Assembly: GCA_947561585.1 (NCBI GenBank)
Contig: CANNZV010001036.1
Span: 1-64,000 of the forward strand
DNA: 64,000 nt
Direction: 5' to 3'
Source: Caprella mutica
Taxonomy: Eukaryota > Arthropoda > Malacostraca > Amphipoda > Caprellidae
Positions 57,205 to 64,000 of this stretch are shown piece after piece. The translations under genes and the position numbers were made by a program. The notes under the pieces were generated by a model. That model ran no database searches, was not told where the DNA came from, and was given only the letters and a program-made list of their open reading frames with translations. Position 1 is the stretch's first letter. Each line of letters starts with the position of its first letter.

Positions 57205-59045
57205 TATTTATGGTTGACAAACGTTTCGACGACAGACGTTTCGCCGACAGACGTTTCGCCGACAGACGTTTCGTCGACAGACGTTTCGTCGACAGACGTT
57301 TCTACGACAAGACGTTTCATCGACAGGATTTTTCGTCGACAAGACGTTTCGTCGACAGGATTTTTAGTCGACAAGACGTTTCGTCGACAAATTTTCGTAA
57401 AATGGATATTAACACACTCTAATGTTACAAAACATGTTCTTTAACAGAATAATGAATCACACGATCAAATTATAAAATAGAATAATTGTAAGGAGGAAAA
57501 CTATTAAATTATTTCAATCGTTTGTCTACTTTAATACTAAACCAAAACAATTCAAAAATAACAAATTATTTTAAAGTAATTTGAAAAATTGTATATGTAA
57601 GACAAAACTAAAATATATATATCATATATATCGCATCAAATAATGAAATCATTGAAATCTAAATGACTGTATCCACACAAAGAGCATTCTTAAATTTAAT
57701 TTTTCGTCTATAAGTAGCCTCGTATCACAACTGCCTATTAGTATCTTGCCGTGTTGGCTTTGGTAAATATGACGTTTCGAGTACTTTAATAATATAAATA
57801 ATAATTTATTCGAAGATGGGATATCGTTCGATAACTCTGAACTCTTTTGTATTTTAAAGCCAACTACTGGTTTCAAAGAATCACTTTTTGGTAAAACAAT
57901 AACCTAAGTATTGATAAACATTCAACGGCGAGTTTTTTATATTAAATATAGGATTACCACTCATTACAGAAAACCCGCAGTAGTCGAACAGTGGACATTT
58001 ACCAACTGAAAATGACTTGTCAATTACAAATCCGATGATATAAATCTTATATCTTCTATCTATTCTATAATAAGAACGGCGTCCGTCCGTCTGTCCGTCC
58101 GTCTGTCATAAAATGGGTTAAAATTAATAGTCATTCTATCAACAGCTCTTCATAAAGTTGGTGTAAATAAAAGAAAAATCAAAGAAACAGTAATAGAAAA
58201 GAAAAACTAATAATTTGCTGCAGTATCATTACTACGGGGGTCACACGAAAATTATTAATTGGAAATATAAGAGTTTTGATTCTAATGAGTAAAATATATA
58301 ATTTTTGATAAATTGAAAATATTAATATGTATACATATGTATGTATTTGAATATAATCTTAAACCCATTATATTAATTGAACACTCAATGAATGAAATGA
58401 GCAACAGGTACTATTCTAGTTACTATTTAGTACAGTACCTGTTATTGAATCTAAATTTTATTCGAATTCATGTATGTATTATGGTACCAATATTCTGATT
58501 CAACAGAAAAATATTTTAAAAGCCAAAATATGAATTTAAATTTAAAAAAATAATTAGTGTCAATATTATTATAATTTGTAGTCCGTAGTCATGATACTGC
58601 CACAAATGATTTGTTTTTTCTTTTATTATGTATTTCCTAATAAAAGTGTGACACACGAACAGACGCGGCTCTTATTATAGTATAGATGAAACGTAAATTA
58701 TTGAGAGGAAACTGTTTTAATTTTTTATAATCACAAACGTAACTCGACCCAAAAATATTAAATTGCTTCAAAATAATTTGTTATTATTAAATAGTTTTGG
58801 TTTAGTGTCCTTACCATTAATTTGATCGTGTGATACATTCTTCTGTTAAAGTACATGTTTTGTAACATTAGAGTGAGTTAATATCCCCTTTATGAAAATT
58901 TGTCGACGAAACGTCTTGTCGACGAAACGTCTTGTCGACGAAACGTCTTGTCGACGAAACGTCTTGTCGACGAAATGTTAGTCGATGAAACGTCTGTCGG
59001 CGAAACGTCAGTCGACGAAACGTCTGCACACCGTATTTATTTATG
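57205..59045. mobile_element. Foldback element with tandem-repeat arms (GACGTTTCGTCGACA family)
   Basis: The left arm (57219-57395) is about eleven units of GACGTTTCGTCGACA; the right arm (58898-59030) is the inverse unit TGTCGACGAAACGTC, about eight copies. Inside these, unique flanks continue to pair (ACTCTAATGTTACAAAACAT against ATGTTTTGTAACATTAGAGT; GATCGTGTGAT). Arm structure is the same as in the GGCGAGTTGTCC element, but the sequence is unrelated. Short open frames across the arms are artefacts. Confidence 0.78.
58059..58689. mobile_element. MITE nested inside the GACGTTTCGTCGACA foldback
   Basis: TATTCTATAATAAGAACGGC next to a CCGTCCGTCTGT repeat at the left; inverted GCGGCTCTTATTATAGTATA at the right. 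About 630 bp, no transposase frame. Confidence 0.6.
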
Positions 59046-59984
59046 CGCAGGAGAGTCTAAAACTCATACCAGGGCGTACCATACCTTGTAAGTTAATATC
59101 TGACATCTATTGTTCAGTACCTAGTTTAAAAAATATTGTCGAAAGAAGATATAAAGAAACAGATACTTAGATTTGTATGCCTGCAGTTATCATGGACACC
59201 AAGTGAAATAAATTAGAAATAAAAATTATTTAATTTTGTTTAGGAGGGGGGGGGGGGAATCCTAGAATTTAGAACAAACCAATAACTAGGTTCATACTCT
59301 ACTGCCAAAATATTGTACAGTGCATGGTATTACTGTTAGTTCAGTATTATAAATTAATGTATCATTCTAACTACTCACTTATAGTATGTGATAGCAAAGC
59401 TATTGTTGATTAGTAGTACTTTTAATTCATTCTCTACTTTGAAATTTCATCACAGAGGTTTCATCATTTCAATATATGTTAGTGAAGGCCTCAAAACCCT
59501 TTTCCTTTATTCTAAGTCATAGAAAATGAAATTTTTAAGGAGTAACGATTGTAAAATAACTTGAGTCATAACTCGCTCTCATTAACATTTGTAATAAGTC
59601 TGAGTCCTGATTTTGTTAATAAAAGCGGGACTATTAACCGTATTATAAAAGATATTATTATTAATAACTCAATAATTCATATTTGTACAGATAATTATAA
59701 CTTTAAGAGTTATAATTAATTAAGCACTAACAAAGTTCCAAATAAATAAAAATAATAGAATCTTTGAAACGGATACATGTTTCACAGTAAGTCTTCCTTA
59801 GCAGGGGCTTAATTTGTGATTAATGAGTGACCACGTGTGCAATGAGAGTATACTGATTCGGGTGAATCAGAATCAAAATCGGGGATATATAAAGATATTC
59901 AAACCTAAATACCTACTCTTTGTCTAAAATATTCTGGAATCATCAGGAATTTTGGATTAACTTACAACTAGTCTGTGAGGGAAA

Positions 59985-60560
59985 AGAAGCTACTGAAAGT
60001 CGCAATACTAACAGCTCTCCTTTGAAGAACAATCATTAATTCATTCCGAACATTTCAGTGCTCCATACCAAGCCTCAATAGCGAACATAAAGTGAGGATG
60101 AATCATAGAATAGTTTAATGACTCTTTAATATAACCAGGGAAAAACGTATTCACCCAAGAGAGTTCTGATTGATCTCGAAATTTAAATTAATGAGCATTA
60201 ATATGGTCAGAATATGTAAAATTGTGTCCGAAGTAACGCCAAGAAACTTCACAAAGTCAGGACGCTCAAATACTCCACTACCAAGTGTTACATATAGAAT
60301 ATGAAGGAAAATCTAAAAGAGAAGATTACAAATTTAGACTTGTCCATATTTACCATAATCTTATTACTGGCCAATCAATCATATTGTACACAAAGCTTCA
60401 GTGATTACATTGTGAACAGAATCGAGTTGATTCACAGGGATAACAGATTAAATTGTGGAATCATCAGCGAAAAGGGGAAATTTATAATAATTAGAGCAAC
60501 TGGGTAAGCCGTTAATAAATAGGAAAAAAAAATTAAAGGCTCCAAAATTTCACACTGTTT
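59985..60560 (-). pseudogene. Degenerate non-LTR retrotransposon reverse transcriptase fragment
   Basis: On the minus strand, broken frames give recognisable reverse transcriptase blocks in the right order: LFINGLPSCSNYYKFPLFAD then DST (catalytic FADD at about 60458-60471), NKIMVNMDKSKFVIF, DFVKFLGVTSD, NYSMIHPHFMFAIEAWYGAL and IVLQRRAVSIA. The INGLP...FADDST, LNxxKxKFxxF, KFLGV and IHPHxxYxIEAW series is typical of jockey/CR1-group LINEs. Stops and frameshifts (one in a T-run near 60535) interrupt it, and no 5' or endonuclease part is seen. It is dead and found only in this spacer. Clade assignment is from motif style only. Confidence 0.75.
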
Positions 60561-61600
60561 ATAAGAGAAAAGGTAGGAACGGAACCATTCAGTTTTCCGC
60601 CATGTCTCTCACTCGTCATTATATACGGTAGTATAAGTGATTCATTGAATATAGCGACCAAAAGATTGTTAAAAACGATTTGAAAACTGCCTAACCTACT
60701 TAAATTGACTTTTCGGGAGACCATGTATTAATGGCGATTGAAATACATATATATATATATATATGTTTCTATTGGATAGCTTGACATTATCGTAAAAATT
60801 TCGTTTGAAATTTTCGACGAAGGATAATACGCATCTTGTATATTAAGGTAGATTATGATCAAATAATGTTTTTCATAGATGACATTTTATCATTGAATAT
60901 AATTATCGATCATAGTCCACCAAGTAATATTACTTATTAAGCAATTTGGGATTACTTATTGGACGAGCCATTGGTTGATTTCAAATATATGACATGGTTT
61001 CTGGTAAATATTTTGTAAAGTCATAGGTTCTTTATTTCGAACTTATATATTTTGCTTGCAAGAAGTATACAACGAACTTGATTCGCCATTTTAAGGCGAC
61101 ACAACAAATCCTATTTTCATAACCACAGAGAATCTACTCAGGCTTGAATAAAATAATGGATATCATATTACGCAAGCATAAATCATTGCTTAAAACTTCC
61201 TTGTTGCAATATAAACAGTTTGAGAAATCTATACCAGTTCGAGCAATTTGAAAGAATATAATGTTGTTTAAATATTCCGAAAAATTGGGACCAGTACATA
61301 TTATTTATAAGGAAGAAAAACTAACAATAAAGGTTATTAATTATTTCAAACCATAAAGGCATAATTAGTTTTTTCATAATTTTTTTTCTTGTCTACTTAT
61401 ATTTAAAAATTTGGTTTCAGACCGAACCACGAGAATGCCAAAAGAAATTAGTTGAAGAAGCATGCAGCTCAATAATTTACTACAGTCACTTGCTGAAGAT
61501 ACTTAATCATTTTCCATGTACACTAACAGGTAGGGAATGAGAGAGACTGTAGACTGTAGAGTTCAAGTTCATGTTTTCAATGTTTTGATGAGTTCCAGAC

Positions 61601-61634
61601 TATATAACAGGCACGCGTTAACACTGGAGTCACA
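61601..61634 (+). promoter_or_regulatory. Gene 9 core promoter (type B)
   Basis: TATATAA at 61601, initiator A at 61632 (31 bp). Upstream block reads TGTTTTGATGAGTTCC where other copies have TGTCTTGAAGAGTTCC. Confidence 0.6.
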
Positions 61635-61654
61635 GAACCATTCCTACTTCCATC

Positions 61655-63262
61655 ATGTTCACTAAGGTAAGAAAAAGCTATCAATTGTGAATGAGAATGT
61701 ACATAGTTCACTAGGTCTGCCTTTCAACTTGTCGACGTAGGGAAAACTGAATCGTTGGATTAATCCATAAGTGATCTAATTGTGAGAACATGTTAGTTCA
61801 AGTGAATTTTTTTAATAATGATAGGAATTTCATTCTTCATTGCATTTTAAGAATGAGTAGTAAACTGAGTTATATTTTCGATTGTTTATAGTTACTAAGA
61901 AATGAAATTTAACCGAAATTCAATTTTTGGTGATTTAGTTGAATTCTCATAGCCTTACTTTACTTATTACCTCATTTTAAACCAGATAAATTTAAAAATA
62001 CTGTATTTGTACTTATTCATTGTATATGTATAATCAATATATTTTTCTTACTCGTGAATATAATTTAGGACCACTGTGCCCATAAAAGTTATATTTCTAT
62101 AAATACAGTAAACAGAGCATAAGGTTTTGGAGATATTGATCCTGCCGCATAAGTTTCTATCGATACAGTGCTGCAAGCGTAATGTTTTTTCGGATAATGT
62201 GTTTAATGATTACTCTTCTCTGATTGGTCGGTAAGAAGGAGGAACCAACAGGGGGCTGAGTTCTAAATGGATAATGATCCACCCTCTGTTGGCTCCTCCT
62301 CATTTGAAATAAATTAAATTTCAAACAATAAGAACTTAGAAAACCCTCAACATAGATGGCTGTAATGTAGTTTGATGTATCAACTTAATTGTTGTACAAC
62401 ACATTTAAAGAATATTTATTGACATGAAAGGGGGTTCGAGGGGCAGAAAGCCCCATATAAAGTTATGGTCAATCTCTATAGCCAATCAATGGGTTAGTAA
62501 CCTTAAAATTGATATTCTAGAAAACCTATTGGACACATGCATTTAATTTTCCATTTCCTGTTCCTAACCAATTCCGCTTTCCAGGTCGCCATTATCTCTT
62601 GCTTGGCTTTCGTAGCCGTGGCTCAGCCCGATAGAAGACCAGCAAATAATTATGGAGCTCCTCAGCAGCAAACCTACCAGCCACCTCAGACTTACGAAGA
62701 GCCCCGTCCTTCCTACTCCAACAGGCAGCCATCTTACCAATCACAAGAGAAAGAGGTGGGATTGGTGATATCTCTAAATTTTGATTCATGCAATTTTTTA
62801 TGATTATATATAGTATTTGACATATTTAAAATATTCAAAAAACTAATATAGTTTGAAGCTTGAAATGAACAACATGATTTTTTTTCTGAATTAATTTGGT
62901 ATTTCTCTTTTCCACAGGAGGGTATGCCTTTTCATTTCGGATACGCAGTTCAAGATGAGTACACCGGTAACGATTTCAGACACAACTCCAACTCCGATGG
63001 CAAAGTAACTACCGGAGAATACCGCGTCCTGCTTCCCGATGGACGTACTCAGATTGTTACTTACACTGCTGATCATACCAACGGTTTCCAGGCTGAAGTT
63101 ACTTACGAAGGAGAAGCTCGTCCTTACGAACCACAGCAAAGTGCTTCTTACAACGAGCCAAGGAACCAGTACAAGGCTCCCCGTCAACAAAACCAGTACG
63201 AGGCTCCTAAACCCACCAACACTTACCAGCAACCTAAAGAACAGACAGGATATGGGTTCTAA
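61655..63262 (+). CDS. Gene 9: pro-resilin-like cuticle protein, type B, with altered RR domain (175 aa, 3 exons)
   Basis: Exons 61655-61666, 62585-62755 and 62918-63262; introns 918 and 162 bp. Type-B promoter, intron 1 repeat and GTCGCC exon 2 start, but the tail has only two repeat units (YKAPRQQNQ, YEAPKPTN), the length seen in type A. The RR domain carries the most unusual changes of the array: MPFHFGY for MPFDFGY (residue 67), NDFRHNS for NDFGHNS (residue 82), ADHTNGF, and PQQSASY for PQPSASY. Asp67 and Gly82 are unchanged in genes 2-8. The frame and splice sites are intact, so it can be expressed, but constraint seems relaxed or function shifted. Poly(A) signals at 63360 and 63368. Confidence 0.9.
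62144..62304 (+). repeat. CCAAT/GGCTCCTC repeat in type-B intron 1, copy in gene 9
   Basis: Same element as in genes 5 and 7; the right end is slightly shortened (CTCCTCATTTG). Confidence 0.6.
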
Positions 63263-63399
63263 ATAATCGATTCGAACGAAATCTACGATAGAAATAGTTA
63301 TTTATTTCAGACATCATCTGTAAATATATCTGGCCATGTTTTGTGGAATTTCCACAATGAATAAATGAATAAAAAATAATATCGTTTTATTATTTTCAT

Positions 63400-64000
63400 T
63401 AGGAATCTCATCCAATTACGATTTGTTATCATAGGTAATATTTTTTATGGTAACTCCTCGAGATGAATCCAATTCTCATTCATTATCGAGACGCTCTCTT
63501 AGTAGTGCATGTGATGAATAAAATATACGAATAGTGAAGTGAGATTAATATTTACATTTTACTTATATCTATTGTTATACAATACCTATAGTTAGTTTGA
63601 TTTTTTTGTCGAAGTATGATCAAATGAACTAAAGTATACTACTAAACAGTATTACCAAATTCAATTCAAGCTATTAACTCATACACGTTCAACAAAAATG
63701 TTAAAATTTTATATAAAAATTCTGACGTTCAAGTTTGATACAAAATTTGTTGCACAATTACCCACACACGTTTTGTGTTTTTTTTTATCAATTATACTCA
63801 CCCTTGTCAAGCCATTTATAATGAAAGAAGACACTGTGATGCGTCAATCCATGTATTGGCAACCTGACATACAATTGTAATATTTTAATTGTCCATTTTC
63901 TTGATTATTGTAAGGTGATTATGATTTGGGATTGGTTCTTTTTATTTACGAAAATAAGCTTCTGAACCATTTAGGAAATAAATATACATTTGAGAAACAT
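63400..64000. other. 3' flank of gene 9; array homology fades
   Basis: The shared 3' flank (GTAACTCCT, CATTCATTATC, AGTAGTGCATG) can be followed to about 63590. After that the sequence is anonymous, with one unsupported 60-codon frame (63698-63880). The array may end here or continue beyond the window. Confidence 0.5.

Larger units (their letters stand above)
56645..61400. other. Rearranged array spacer between genes 8 and 9
   Basis: Array homology holds to about 56930, resumes briefly at 59098-59220 (CATCTATTGTTCAGTACCTAG) and again from about 60563 (GGTAGGAACGGAACC). The gaps hold a tandem-armed foldback (about 57205-59045), a G-run at about 59243-59256, anonymous AT-rich sequence (59260-59980) and a dead LINE fragment (59985-60560). 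The GGCGAGTTGTCC foldback site near 61110-61140 is empty. Confidence 0.7.

Noticed and set aside
57088..57444. Open frames with Val/Ser/Thr/Asp repeats near 57.1-57.4 kb and 58.9-59.1 kb
   Set aside because: They are translations of the 15-bp units in the foldback arms.

Overview
The window reads as AT-rich nuclear DNA of an arthropod, most likely a crustacean. The main evidence is nine intron-containing genes for secreted cuticle proteins of the pro-resilin / Rebers-Riddiford (RR-2-like, chitin_bind_4) family, all on the + strand. Each has a tiny first exon (5 or 4 codons), a second exon with the rest of the signal peptide and a Tyr/Pro/Gln-rich low-complexity stretch, and a third exon with the chitin-binding domain and a Gln/Tyr/Pro repeat tail. 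All introns are phase 0. Species cannot be fixed from the sequence.

Layout. 1-0.9 kb holds a possible 3' end of an unidentified gene. 2.47-4.7 kb is gene 1, a diverged family member. 4.7-24.6 kb carries no convincing gene; it holds about ten minisatellites, including a 25-bp satellite with a 400-bp higher-order repeat, and many short inverted-repeat (MITE-like) elements. 24.7-26.75 kb is gene 2, with the longest repeat domains. 26.75-29.8 kb is mostly anonymous. 29.9-63.4 kb is a tandem array of seven near-identical genes (genes 3-9).

Array structure. Genes 3-9 are of two kinds: type A (genes 3, 4, 6, 8; intron 1 about 340-390 bp) and type B (genes 5, 7, 9; intron 1 about 920-935 bp with an extra repeat). 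From gene 4 on they alternate A-B-A-B-A-B, so the present amplification unit is an A+B pair of about 10-12 kb, itself built from an older unit of about 4-5 kb. Spacers after B genes (and after gene 3) carry a 466-bp inverted-repeat element at a TA site that is empty in the other spacers. Spacers after genes 4 and 6 carry a 1.4-kb foldback element whose arms are short tandem repeats. Single spacers have private insertions: a hAT-like element with an 8-bp target duplication (gene 4), a 1-kb mariner-type foldback with a TTAA-site element nested at its centre (before gene 8), a second tandem-repeat-armed foldback and a dead LINE reverse transcriptase (both after gene 8). These insertions date the duplications.

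Function. All nine products should be secreted by epidermis, bind chitin through the RR domain and add Tyr-rich elastic segments to cuticle. Genes 2-9 share a TATA promoter with a 31-bp TATA-to-initiator spacing (gene 4 has a 3-bp change there). A dispersed repeat containing FTZ-F1-like and DR1-like nuclear-receptor half-sites lies about 0.5-0.6 kb upstream of A genes 4, 6 and 8, a possible link to the moulting cycle. Coordinates and splice sites were read by eye; no alignment or database search was run.
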